From contig NZ_CP011492.1 in the NCBI RefSeq assembly GCF_001011035.1, positions 3,357,501 to 3,421,500 on the forward strand: DNA of 64,000 nt. Direction: 5' to 3'. The notes beneath the pieces are model-generated. The model was given only the letters and a program-made list of their open reading frames with translations, searched no databases and had not been told where the DNA came from. The position numbers and the translations under genes are program-made. Source of the stretch: Streptomyces sp. CNQ-509. Its GTDB lineage: Bacteria; Actinomycetota; Actinomycetes; Streptomycetales; Streptomycetaceae. The stretch's first letter is position 1, and every line of letters starts with the position of its first letter. Positions 1-7,820 of the stretch are shown one piece after another.

Positions 1-414
1 GCCGGCTCCGCGCGGGTGCTCGGCGCGGGGCTGGCGCTGCACGCGGTGTTCCTCGCTGGCTGGGTCGCGACGGACGCCGCCCCCGGCACCGCCGCCGGCG
101 CCGGGCTGATCGCCGCGTCGGCGACGGCGATGGGCGTACAGACGGCGGCGGCCCGGGGGCTCGACCGGGCGGGCATCACGACGACGTTCGTCACCAGCAC
201 CCTGACGTCGCTCATCTCCGGCCTGACGCAGGGCGACCGCCGGCACGCCGCCCTGCGCACCGCGGTCCTGGCGGCGCTGCTCGTGGGGGGCCTGCTCGGC
301 GGGGTGCTCCTGGCCTACGCGCCGAAGGCGGCGGCGGTGCCGCTGCCGGTGGCGACGGCGGGGGCGATGGCGCTGTGCGTACGGCCGGGTCAGCCGCCGG
401 TACGTACGGGATGA
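1..414 (+). CDS. DUF1275 (YoaK-type) membrane protein, C-terminal part
   Basis: The frame is open from the left edge and stops at TGA 412-414, so only the C-terminal 137 residues are present. The sequence is almost entirely hydrophobic, with about four membrane segments. The stretch AMGVQTAAARGL followed by TTTFVTSTLTSL matches the most conserved part of the DUF1275/YoaK family of integral membrane proteins, whose transport or signalling role is unknown. Its 3' end overlaps the convergent reductase gene by 25 bases. The family call rests on this short motif pair and the hydrophobic profile; substrate and partners cannot be inferred. Confidence 0.75.
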   Translation, partial: AGSARVLGAGLALHAVFLAGWVATDAAPGTAAGAGLIAASATAMGVQTAAARGLDRAGITTTFVTSTLTSLISGLTQGDRRHAALRTAVLAALLVGGLLGGVLLAYAPKAAAVPLPVATAGAMALCVRPGQPPVRTG

Positions 415-1055
415 ACCAGGTACTTGAGGTGGGTGACCCCCTCCCCCTCGACGGCGCGGACCTGCTCCAGACGGACGCGGCTGACGTCCACGCCGTCGAG
501 GAGGCGGGAGCCGCCGCCGAGGAGGACGGGGACGACGTGCAGTTCGAGCACGTCGAGCAGGCCGGCCGAAAGATACTGCCCGGCGATCCGGCCGCCGCCC
601 CACAGCATCACGTCCTTGCCGCCCGCCGCCTCCTTCGCCTGCGCGAGCGCGGACTCGATGCCGTCGGTGACGAAGTGGAACGTGGTCCCGCCGGCCATCT
701 CGACGGCCGGGCGCGGGTGGTGGGTGACGACGAACACCGGGTAGTGGTACGGCGGCTCGTCGCCCCACCAGCCGTTCCACTGCTCGTCCTCGGCCCAGGG
801 CCCGCCGCCGATCGGCCCGAACATGCCGCGGCCCATGACGGCGGCGCCGATGTTCTCGACGGTCTCCGCGAAGACCTGCGAACTGGCGTTGACCTCACCG
901 CCTTCGCCGCCGTGCGCCTCGCGCCAGCCGGCGAGCGGCACGACCCAGTCGTGCAGGGCCTCTCCGCCCACGCCCAGGGGGTTCTCGACGCTCTGGTCCG
1001 GTCCGGCGACGTAGCCGTCGAGGGAGAGGGAGATGTGACATCTGAGGTTGGCCAT
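390..1055 (-). CDS. Dihydrofolate reductase-family protein (RibD C-terminal domain)
   Basis: A cytoplasmic, probably NADPH-dependent reductase of the RibD C-terminal/DHFR fold, 221 residues. Supporting motifs are the N-terminal SLSLDGYVAG, the central AVMGRGMFG, and GGGRIAGQYLSAGLLDVL followed by PVLLGGGSRLLDG, the usual cofactor and fold signature of this large actinobacterial family. The ATG at 1055 (MANLRCHIS) is preferred over an upstream in-frame start because the family begins right at that strand. It is divergent from the LysR gene at 1131 with a LysR-type box between them, so it is the likely target of that regulator. The natural substrate is unknown; most members are annotated only by fold. 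Confidence 0.85.
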   Translation of the reverse strand: MANLRCHISLSLDGYVAGPDQSVENPLGVGGEALHDWVVPLAGWREAHGGEGGEVNASSQVFAETVENIGAAVMGRGMFGPIGGGPWAEDEQWNGWWGDEPPYHYPVFVVTHHPRPAVEMAGGTTFHFVTDGIESALAQAKEAAGGKDVMLWGGGRIAGQYLSAGLLDVLELHVVPVLLGGGSRLLDGVDVSRVRLEQVRAVEGEGVTHLKYLVHPVRTGG

Positions 1056-1112
1056 GGGGCGAGCATGTCCGGGACCGGGGGATGACGTCCAATGCCAGAA
1101 CATCGAAGATCA

Positions 1113-1129
1113 CATCAATATTCTTGATG
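1113..1129. promoter_or_regulatory. LysR-type operator (ATC-N9-GAT palindrome)
   Basis: CATCAA-N5-TTGATG forms a perfect 6-bp-arm inverted repeat in the 75-base gap between the divergent reductase and LysR genes. It contains ATC-N9-GAT, a spacing often seen in LysR-family recognition sites, and ends two bases before the LysR GTG. Binding here would control the reductase promoter and repress the regulator's own gene. The sequence is clear; the assignment to this LysR protein is inferred from position. Confidence 0.6.
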
Positions 1130-1130
1130 A

Positions 1131-2009
1131 GTGCTGAACCTCGTCCATCTGAAAGTGCTCGCGGCGGTGGCACGCCACGGCTCGGTGACCGAAGCCGCAC
1201 GTGAACTCCACTACTCGCAGCCGTCGGTGAGCCACCACCTCTCCCGGCTGGAGGCGGCGACGGGCGCGAAGCTCGTCCAGCGCACGGGCCGTGGCATCCG
1301 CCTCACCCCGGAAGGCGCACTGCTGGCCCGCCGCGCCACCGAGATCGTCGGCCGCGTCGACGCGGCGGCCGGCGAACTCGCCGCCCAGGTGGGCCTGCGC
1401 GCCGGTCGCGTACGCCTGGCCGCCAACGCCTCCGTACTCAGCACGATCGTCCCGAGGGCGGCCCGCACGCTGGCCGAAGCCCACCCGGGCATGGCACTGA
1501 GCATCACCGACCGCCACCCGGTCGAGGCACTGCAGATGCTCCGCCGGGGAGACGCCGACGTGGCCCTCGTCTTCCGCTACGCCCATGCCCCGCTGGAGGA
1601 CGACGGCTTCCGCCTCGTCCACGTGGCGGACGACCCGGTCCACCTGATCAGCCGGCGCCCGGACGACAGCGTGGCCGATCACCGCGGCTCGCCGTGGATC
1701 GGCGGCTGCGAACGCTGCCGGCACGAACTGACCGCCATATGCGCGACCCACGGCTTCACCCCGCGGATCGACTCGTTCTGCGACGACATGGTCGTGGTCC
1801 AGGCCCTCGTCGCGGCGGGCATCGGCGTGACCACCCTCCCGGGCCTGGCCCTTGCGGCCCACCGGGGGGAGGGAATCCACGCGACGGAGATCCCGGGGGC
1901 GGAGCGCCGGATCTACGCGGCGACGTACGGCGACCCGCCGGACCCGCCGGGGGCGACGACGCTCGTGGAAGCGCTTCACATGGCAGCGGCGGAACTCACG
2001 GCACAGTAG
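1131..2009 (+). CDS. LysR family transcriptional regulator
   Basis: A 292-residue DNA-binding regulator. The N-terminal winged helix-turn-helix is plain (LKVLAAVARHGSVTEAAREL, then HYSQPSVSHHLSRLE), followed by a linker helix and a periplasmic-binding-protein-like effector domain from about residue 90. The length is normal for the family. The GTG at 1131 is used because the HTH begins at the expected distance. The gene diverges from the DHFR-like reductase, the classic arrangement in which the regulator controls the divergent gene. The effector is unknown. A hairpin follows about 40 bases downstream. Confidence 0.9.
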   Translation: MLNLVHLKVLAAVARHGSVTEAARELHYSQPSVSHHLSRLEAATGAKLVQRTGRGIRLTPEGALLARRATEIVGRVDAAAGELAAQVGLRAGRVRLAANASVLSTIVPRAARTLAEAHPGMALSITDRHPVEALQMLRRGDADVALVFRYAHAPLEDDGFRLVHVADDPVHLISRRPDDSVADHRGSPWIGGCERCRHELTAICATHGFTPRIDSFCDDMVVVQALVAAGIGVTTLPGLALAAHRGEGIHATEIPGAERRIYAATYGDPPDPPGATTLVEALHMAAAELTAQ

Positions 2010-2048
2010 TCTCGACACGAACGTCTTCCATATCACCGCCTCGGCGGC

Positions 2049-2075
2049 GAACTCCTTCCTCTCGCGAGGGAGTTC
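2049..2075 (+). terminator. Hairpin downstream of the LysR gene
   Basis: GAACTCC and GGAGTTC form a 7-bp stem separated by 13 bases that contain the smaller palindrome CTCGCGAG. It lies 40 bases after the LysR stop and 135 bases before the next gene, consistent with a transcription terminator. There is no T-run, so an attenuator or operator cannot be excluded. Confidence 0.4.
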
Positions 2076-2210
2076 TACGGGCGTCACGGCGGGCCTGCAG
2101 CAATTCTGCAAGCGGGCTGCAAGGAAACACTCTGGTCATCTCCCGCAGACTCGGATGCGCGGGCCGGATACCCGGCCCGATGCCGCAACCTGGGGGAGAA
2201 GAGATCGATT

Positions 2211-3137
2211 ATGCCGCGGTTTGTCATCGTGGGAATGACGAGGCTGGCGATGACTGCGCCCGTCGAGGAATTTCCGCTGCAATACAGCGCGTACCGCAGC
2301 GCTTCATGGATGCGCTGCACCGTCGTGGGAGGTGCGTACAACGTCGCCGGCGCGTTACGGAAGCTGGGGAGTGAGGCACACGTCTGCACGCTCGTGGGAA
2401 CCGACGAAGCCGGAGCCGTGATCCGGGAGGCCATGGAGCGGCGGGGACTGAAGGGACGGGGAGTCGTCGACGTGGCGGAGACGGCCAAGACCATGATCCT
2501 CACCGACCCGAGCGGCCGCGTGGCACGCAATGCCTGGGCCGTGGGCGGTTCGGGCGACTATCCGATGGAGCGCTTCATCGAGCAGGGGGTGGACGCGGAT
2601 CTGGCGGTGATCACCAACCGGCCGTTCGGCGAGCCCTTCCTGCGGCCGGCGAAGGAACTGCTGGGGCTGCCGGTGGCCGTGGACCTGCATGTGTCGGCCG
2701 ATCTGGACGACGAGAGCCACCGGCCGTGGCTGGAGGTGGCCGACGTGCTCTTCTGCAGCCACGAGCGGCTGCCGGGCACGTGCGCCGAGTGGATCGGGGA
2801 GGTCTTCCGCCGTTACCCGGGATGCCGGATCGCCGCGGTGGGACGCGGCGAGGACGGCTGCGTCATGGGGCTCCAGGACGGGCGGCTGGTGGAGATCGGC
2901 GCCGTCACGCCACGGCCGGTCCGCGACACGGACGGCGCCGGGGACGCGCTGTTCGCCTCCTTCCTGCACGGCTGGCTCACCTCGGGCAAGCCGGTGGAGG
3001 CGCTGGAGTCGGCCGTTCTCTTCGCCGGCTGGAAGGTCGGGGCCGGCTCGGCGGCGGAGGGTTTCCTCACCGACAGGGAACTGGCCGCTCTGCGCCGGGT
3101 CTACCCGCTGCGTACGCGCGTCGGCACCTGGCGCTAG
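2211..3137 (+). CDS. PfkB family carbohydrate kinase with a TTA codon
   Basis: A 308-residue ribokinase/PfkB-fold sugar or nucleoside kinase. The N-terminal signature GGAYNVAGALRKLG and the C-terminal catalytic signature DTDGAGDALFASFLHG are both intact; the Asp of GAGD is the expected catalytic base. A GGGGGAG ribosome site precedes the ATG. Leu49 is encoded by TTA (2355-2357), the rare codon read by the bldA tRNA in Streptomyces, so translation may be developmentally limited. Four bases separate its stop from the end of the convergent NB-ARC gene. The substrate cannot be told from sequence; this is not the 2-keto-3-deoxygluconate-type kinase at 40635. Confidence 0.85.
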   Translation: MPRFVIVGMTRLAMTAPVEEFPLQYSAYRSASWMRCTVVGGAYNVAGALRKLGSEAHVCTLVGTDEAGAVIREAMERRGLKGRGVVDVAETAKTMILTDPSGRVARNAWAVGGSGDYPMERFIEQGVDADLAVITNRPFGEPFLRPAKELLGLPVAVDLHVSADLDDESHRPWLEVADVLFCSHERLPGTCAEWIGEVFRRYPGCRIAAVGRGEDGCVMGLQDGRLVEIGAVTPRPVRDTDGAGDALFASFLHGWLTSGKPVEALESAVLFAGWKVGAGSAAEGFLTDRELAALRRVYPLRTRVGTWR

Positions 3138-3140
3138 GCG

Positions 3141-5354
3141 TCAGTGCGGCGCCGGCGCGGGATCCGCGGGTCCGTCCGGCCCGGCGCCGGGATCGGCGTC
3201 GGGATCGGCGTCGGGATCAAGGCGGCGCCGGTGTCCGGCGGCGCGCTCCGCGTGCGGGAGGGCGCCGAGCTTGCGGTAGACCTCTTCGGCCCGGGCGTAG
3301 TGGCCCCGGGCCGAAAGGGGATTCCCCTCCTGCTCGGCGATCTCTCCGAGGGTTTCGCGCAGGGTGCCCTCGTCGAAGACCGCGCCGGCGCCGCGGAGTT
3401 CGGCCAGCGCGGTTTCGAGTTGGGCGCGCGCGGCCGGGCGGTCACCGGCGCGCAGATACGCCTGCCCGAGGCGGCGGCGCGCGGGGATCTCGGAGTTGAG
3501 GTCCGCCGTCCCCTCGATCAGGTCCATAGCCTGCGTGAGGTGACGGACGGCGTCGTCATGGTGCCCGAGGAGGCTTTCCACCTCGCCGATGGCGGAGTGC
3601 TCCCGCGCGGTTCCGCGGGTGTCCCCCACATCCTCCCGGATGGCGAGTGCGGTACGGAACAGCTCGCCCGCCCGGCCGAGTTCCTCTTGTTGCAGGTGGA
3701 CGAGGCCCACGTTGTGCAGGACCAGCGCCTCACCCCTGCGGTCGCCGATCTCGCGGCGGAGCTCCAGCGCCTGGCCGAAGGCGACGAGCGCGTCTTCGTA
3801 CCGGCCGGTGTCCCGCAGGGCCACTCCGAGGCCGGTCCGCAGCCTCGCCTCGCCGAGGCGGTGACCGCACGCACGGGCGGCCTCGGCGCCGATCCGGTGG
3901 CTGGCGATCCAGTCGCGGTGGTAGCGCGCGTAGATGAACACACCCCACATGGCGTCCACGATCTGCCAGGCGGCTGCGTCGTGACCGCGCGCCGAGGCGA
4001 GCCGCAGGACGGCCATGAGGTTGCCGAGTTCCGTCTCGAACCACCCGAGTGCGGTGGCGAAGTCCGCGAACGTACGGCTCTCCTCAGGCGGGAACCGGTA
4101 TTCCGGCGCCGGGCGCCGGCGCTGGGGATAGACGACGTGATCGGCGCTGTCCGCGGTGGCGAGATAGTGGTCGATGATCCGCCGTTCGGTCATCGCACGC
4201 AGGTCGAGGTCGTCGTCCGCTTCGCCCCGGTGCCTGGCGTGCTCGTGGATGAGGTCGTGGAAGTGGTACCGGCCGGGGTGGTCCATGCCGAGGAGGTTCG
4301 CGTGCACCAGGGTCGCCAGGCTGTCGGCAGGCGCGGGGATCTCGGGACGTACGGCGGCGGCGGCCTCGGCGACGCCCACGTCGAACTCACTGCCGGGGTG
4401 CAGGCCCATCCGGCGGTAGAGCCGCGCGGCGTCGCCGGGGAGCGCCGTGTACACCTCGTCGAGTCTGGTCTTCATGGATACCTCCTCGTCTGCTTCCGTG
4501 AGATGAGACCCGACGGCGGGGCCCGTCACCGCCGTCGCCACGCTCCAGCCGGGCCGCGCGACGAGCAGCGCCGCGCTGACGCAGACCGCGAGCGGGAAGC
4601 GGCCGCAGGAGAGGACCAGCTCGCGGGCGGCGGCGGCATCGGCCGCGACGCGATCGTGCCCGGCCATGTTGCCCAGCAGTTCTATGGCCGAATCCGTGTC
4701 CAGCGGATCGAGCCGCACGAACTCCGCGCCGTCCAGCACCAGGGGCCGCAGATGCCACCGGCTGGTCACCACGCAGACACTGCCCGCGGACGCGGGCATC
4801 AGGGGGCGGATCTGGGCGGCCGACAGGGCGTTGTCGCAGAGGACGGCGACACGTCTGTCCGCCGTGACCGTACGGAAGTGGGCCATCTGCCCGGCGAGGT
4901 CGACGGGGACGTGCTCGGGAGCCACGCCGAGCGCCTGCAGAAACCGGGGCAGCACGTGGGCGGGACTGGTCGGCTCGCCTGCCCGGTGCCCCTCCAGCCC
5001 GGCGTAGAGCTGGCCGTCGGCGAAGTCGTCGCTGTGGCGGTGCAGCCACGACAGCGCGAGAGACGTCTTCCCCACCCCGGGCAGCCCGCTGATGGAGACG
5101 AGCGCGGAGGAGTCCTCGCTGCGCGCCCGCGCGAGCGCGAGGTCGAGCACCTCCAGCCCCGCCTCGCGGTTGGTGAAGTACCGGGGCCGCGGCGGAAGCT
5201 GCCGGGGAACGGGCGGCCGCTGCCGCTGCGCGGCACCGAGGTACACGTCCCCGCGGATGGTGGCCGCCTGAAGACTGGGCCCGTGGACGGTCCCGGACAG
5301 CTCGTTGCGCGTGTCACTCCGCCCCCATGGCGCATGACCGTCGGACGGTGGCAT
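3141..5354 (-). CDS. NB-ARC ATPase with TPR repeats (STAND-type regulator)
   Basis: A 737-residue signal-transduction ATPase. Residues 17-40 carry a short motif (GTVHGP, LQAATIRGDVYL) of a kind common at the start of actinobacterial NB-ARC proteins. The NB-ARC domain begins near residue 60 (YFTNRE), with Walker A GLPGVGKTS at 90-98, an AVLCDNA segment in the Walker B position, and CVVTSRWHLRPL as the sensor arginine region. The C-terminal third is helical TPR-type repeats ending in an Asp-Pro-Ala repeat tail. It resembles AfsR/SARP proteins without their DNA-binding and activator domains. The ATG at 5354 has GGGGG seven bases upstream and is preferred over a TTG at 5426. The output partner is not evident. 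Confidence 0.8.
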   Translation of the reverse strand: MPPSDGHAPWGRSDTRNELSGTVHGPSLQAATIRGDVYLGAAQRQRPPVPRQLPPRPRYFTNREAGLEVLDLALARARSEDSSALVSISGLPGVGKTSLALSWLHRHSDDFADGQLYAGLEGHRAGEPTSPAHVLPRFLQALGVAPEHVPVDLAGQMAHFRTVTADRRVAVLCDNALSAAQIRPLMPASAGSVCVVTSRWHLRPLVLDGAEFVRLDPLDTDSAIELLGNMAGHDRVAADAAAARELVLSCGRFPLAVCVSAALLVARPGWSVATAVTGPAVGSHLTEADEEVSMKTRLDEVYTALPGDAARLYRRMGLHPGSEFDVGVAEAAAAVRPEIPAPADSLATLVHANLLGMDHPGRYHFHDLIHEHARHRGEADDDLDLRAMTERRIIDHYLATADSADHVVYPQRRRPAPEYRFPPEESRTFADFATALGWFETELGNLMAVLRLASARGHDAAAWQIVDAMWGVFIYARYHRDWIASHRIGAEAARACGHRLGEARLRTGLGVALRDTGRYEDALVAFGQALELRREIGDRRGEALVLHNVGLVHLQQEELGRAGELFRTALAIREDVGDTRGTAREHSAIGEVESLLGHHDDAVRHLTQAMDLIEGTADLNSEIPARRRLGQAYLRAGDRPAARAQLETALAELRGAGAVFDEGTLRETLGEIAEQEGNPLSARGHYARAEEVYRKLGALPHAERAAGHRRRLDPDADPDADPGAGPDGPADPAPAPH

Positions 5355-5498
5355 CCGGATACCCCCAGGGTCGTCAAGATCGAATCCGACTGTAGCCACA
5401 CCTGGGCTGGCATATCCCTCTGGCAACTGCCAACACTCGAATGAGTGACTGGCACGCTCACCATCTCAGGCATACGTCGCATACACGGCTTACGACTC

Positions 5499-5517
5499 CT
5501 GTGCGACTGTCGCACAG
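5499..5517. promoter_or_regulatory. Palindrome upstream of the NB-ARC gene
   Basis: CTGTGCGA-N3-TCGCACAG is a perfect 8-bp-arm inverted repeat 145 bases upstream of the NB-ARC start and 94 bases beyond the collagenase stop. Its size and symmetry fit a dimeric repressor site in the NB-ARC promoter region. No candidate regulator can be named. Confidence 0.4.
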
Positions 5518-5557
5518 AGCACCGCCCGCAACCAGGGGATTGTCAGCCGCCCTGAGC

Positions 5558-5590
5558 GGTGCCCCGCCCGTTTGTCGCGGGCGGAGCACC
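5558..5590 (-). terminator. Terminator of the collagenase gene
   Basis: A 13-bp stem with one G-T wobble (GGTGCTCCGCCCG pairing with CGGGCGGGGCACC on the minus strand) and a seven-base loop, starting about 20 bases after the collagenase stop. It is a strong GC-rich hairpin typical of Streptomyces terminators, without a T-run. Confidence 0.65.
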
Positions 5591-5610
5591 GGGGGTGGGG
5601 GGGGTGCGCG

Positions 5611-7566
5611 TCAGGGCGTCGGGGTAGTGCAGGCGCCGGTGGTGCACTTCTTCAGCCAGTCCGCGAAGTCCGCGTCGTAGCGGTTGCCTATCGTGGTGGT
5701 CAGCAGCGTGCGTGCCGACTCCCAGTCGCCCGTGCGGTAGTGGCCCAGCAGCGTCGCCACGTCCTCCGGGTGGGATTCGAGGAGATAGCGGACCGCCAGG
5801 TAGCCCCACTGGTAGGTGCGGGTCGTGTCGCTGTTCTCGTAGGTGGTGTCGAAGAGCGTGCTGAGGGCGTAGGTGTTCTTGCCCGCCTCCTCGATCGCCT
5901 TCTCGTTGGGCAGGTCGCGGTACGCGTAGCTGATGTACTCCGCGAAGCCCTCGACCCACATGACCGTCGGCGTCTTCATGTTCTCCTCGAAGTCGCCGTA
6001 CATGTTGAAGCGGCCGTCGAGGTAGTGCGTGTATTCGTGGTTGAGGTTCCAGATCTCGAACTCGTCGGCCCATTCCGCGCGGTAGGCGATGAACCGCGGC
6101 AGGTTCCCCTCCTTCGCCGGGTCGCCTTCCAGGTACATGCCGCCGTTGTTCGTGTCGATGCCGAAGACGACCCCGGCATAGGTCTGGTAGTCGAGGCTGG
6201 AATCGAAGGCGACGACTTCCAGCTTGATGTTGTTGTCGTCCGCCACGGGCCCGTTGTCCTTGGCCACGCCGTGGAAGAACTCGTCCTGCCCGAGCATGCT
6301 CGTGCAGGACTGTTCAAGCTGCTCGTCGGTCAGCTTCTGCGCCACGATCTCCAGGCTGCCGGCACACGCGTGCGCGACCGGCAGCACCGCCTCACGTACG
6401 CGCTCCTGAAGGTCGCACGTGCCGAAGAAGTCACAGTTCTCCTTGTCGTACGCGTCCGTCATCTCCGCGACGCCGACCCACAGCGCCGCGGTGGCCGGGT
6501 CGTCGAGGGAGGTGGCGCCGAGGAGTTCCTTCGCCAGCGGGCGGACCGCCCCGCGGAGCTTGTCGTGCTGGAGGAACCGGCCCAGTTCGCGGCCCGCGTT
6601 GGTGGTCAGGAACTGCTTGTCGGTGCCGATCAAGTCCTTGTGGTTCGTCGCGAAGTCCCGCAGGAGGGTCAGCAGGCTCTGGTCGGCGGCCACCGCGTCG
6701 ACGAACTCCGGCACCCAGTTGCCGCGGAAGATCACGGTGTAGGCGCTGTTGACGGCGTTGACCATCCAGTAGAACGCGTCGTACGAGGAGTCGTAGTCCG
6801 TCAGCAGCTTCTTGACGACGTTCAGGTAGCGGGCGTTCTCCGTGGCGCTGTCGATCAGGATGACCGACTCGGAGAGCGTCTGGCCGTTGGCCTCCGTCAC
6901 GTCGTACGCGCGGGAGGAGCCGAAGAAGGCGTCCAGGCCGGCCTGGACGGCGGTCTTGAGCGCCGGGCCGTACTCGCCGACGCCCTCGGGGTCGCCGTAC
7001 TGCACGTAGTAGCCGGCGCGCAGGTACAGCACGATCTGCGTGATCGACGCGCTGTTGTCGCCCTGGTACGAGGCGGCGGTGTCACGGTAGGCGTTCGCGA
7101 CCGTGACCATCTGCGACTCCTGGAAGAGCGCGCGGGCGTCGGCGCCGGTGACGCCGAACAGCGTGTTGACGCAGGCCGTCTCCGACGCCTTGATCTGGTC
7201 GACCAGCGCGCCGCCGGTCTTGGACGCGAAGTCCGCGACATCGCACGCGGCCGCCCCGGGGTCCGCTGCCGTACGGGCCAGCCTGCGCGCGGCGGCGTCC
7301 GTGCCGGCCTCCCGCGGCGGGAGGAGGGCGGCGTCCGCCTTCAGTTCGGCGGTCGTCATCGGGTCGGCCGGCGCGAGGGCGGCCGCGAGTGCGTCGGGGG
7401 TGGACTGCTTCGGGGCGGGGGCCGACGCCGGCGCGGGCGCCCCGCCCGGCGCGGCGGTGGCTCCGGCGGCGGGGGCGAGCCGTGCGTACCCCGCCCCCAG
7501 ACACATCACCAGGGCGACCACCAGGAGGAAGAACCCCGTTCTCGACATGGGGGGTTTGGCTGTCAA
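5611..7566 (-). CDS. Secreted M9-family collagenase-like metallopeptidase
   Basis: A 651-residue exported zinc peptidase. Residues 1-35 are a signal peptide (basic start, long hydrophobic stretch FFLLVVALVMCLGAG), followed by an Ala/Pro-rich linker. The catalytic motif HEYTH lies near residue 508 and the third zinc ligand is in WVEGFAEY about 25 residues later, the arrangement of bacterial collagenases (Peptidase_M9). No PKD or collagen-binding module follows, so it is shorter than clostridial enzymes. TTG 7566 is the likely start: GGAGG sits five bases upstream, while the first ATG (7548) lacks a spaced site. It diverges from the sigma/lectin fusion gene. The natural substrate may be collagen, gelatin or another protein. 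Confidence 0.85.
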   Translation of the reverse strand: MTAKPPMSRTGFFLLVVALVMCLGAGYARLAPAAGATAAPGGAPAPASAPAPKQSTPDALAAALAPADPMTTAELKADAALLPPREAGTDAAARRLARTAADPGAAACDVADFASKTGGALVDQIKASETACVNTLFGVTGADARALFQESQMVTVANAYRDTAASYQGDNSASITQIVLYLRAGYYVQYGDPEGVGEYGPALKTAVQAGLDAFFGSSRAYDVTEANGQTLSESVILIDSATENARYLNVVKKLLTDYDSSYDAFYWMVNAVNSAYTVIFRGNWVPEFVDAVAADQSLLTLLRDFATNHKDLIGTDKQFLTTNAGRELGRFLQHDKLRGAVRPLAKELLGATSLDDPATAALWVGVAEMTDAYDKENCDFFGTCDLQERVREAVLPVAHACAGSLEIVAQKLTDEQLEQSCTSMLGQDEFFHGVAKDNGPVADDNNIKLEVVAFDSSLDYQTYAGVVFGIDTNNGGMYLEGDPAKEGNLPRFIAYRAEWADEFEIWNLNHEYTHYLDGRFNMYGDFEENMKTPTVMWVEGFAEYISYAYRDLPNEKAIEEAGKNTYALSTLFDTTYENSDTTRTYQWGYLAVRYLLESHPEDVATLLGHYRTGDWESARTLLTTTIGNRYDADFADWLKKCTTGACTTPTP

Positions 7567-7643
7567 GTGAGCCTCCGAGTTCGTACGTTCCGCGTGCGCG
7601 GGACGGCCGGAAGCGACTGGCTGTCATGCACACGAGGCTTGGT

Positions 7644-7672
7644 GCCATGTAAAATTACACACGTCACATGGC
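7644..7672. promoter_or_regulatory. Inverted repeat in the collagenase/sigma divergent promoter region
   Basis: GCCATGT and ACATGGC form a perfect 7-bp inverted repeat with a 15-base spacer holding the only AT-rich patch of the region (TAAAATTACAC). It lies 78 bases upstream of the collagenase start and about 150 bases before the sigma gene. The AT-rich core is a plausible promoter and the flanking repeat a plausible operator. The rest of the 254-base gap shows nothing else recognisable. Confidence 0.4.
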
Positions 7673-7820
7673 GCGCCAAGGCCCCCGTCACCGCGGGCAC
7701 TTGCACTTTTGATGCGTGAACACCCCCGCCGCATAACGGATTCGCATCGTCGCGGGACGGGCGGCCCGCGGCCCGCTCTCTCCCCGGCAAGCGTTCTTTC
7801 GCCCTCTCCTCCCTCATGGA

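Noticed and set aside
3144..5444. 766-codon plus-strand frame opposite the NB-ARC gene
   Set aside because: It is the antisense shadow of 3141-5354, with no domain motifs and composition dictated by the opposite strand's GC3.
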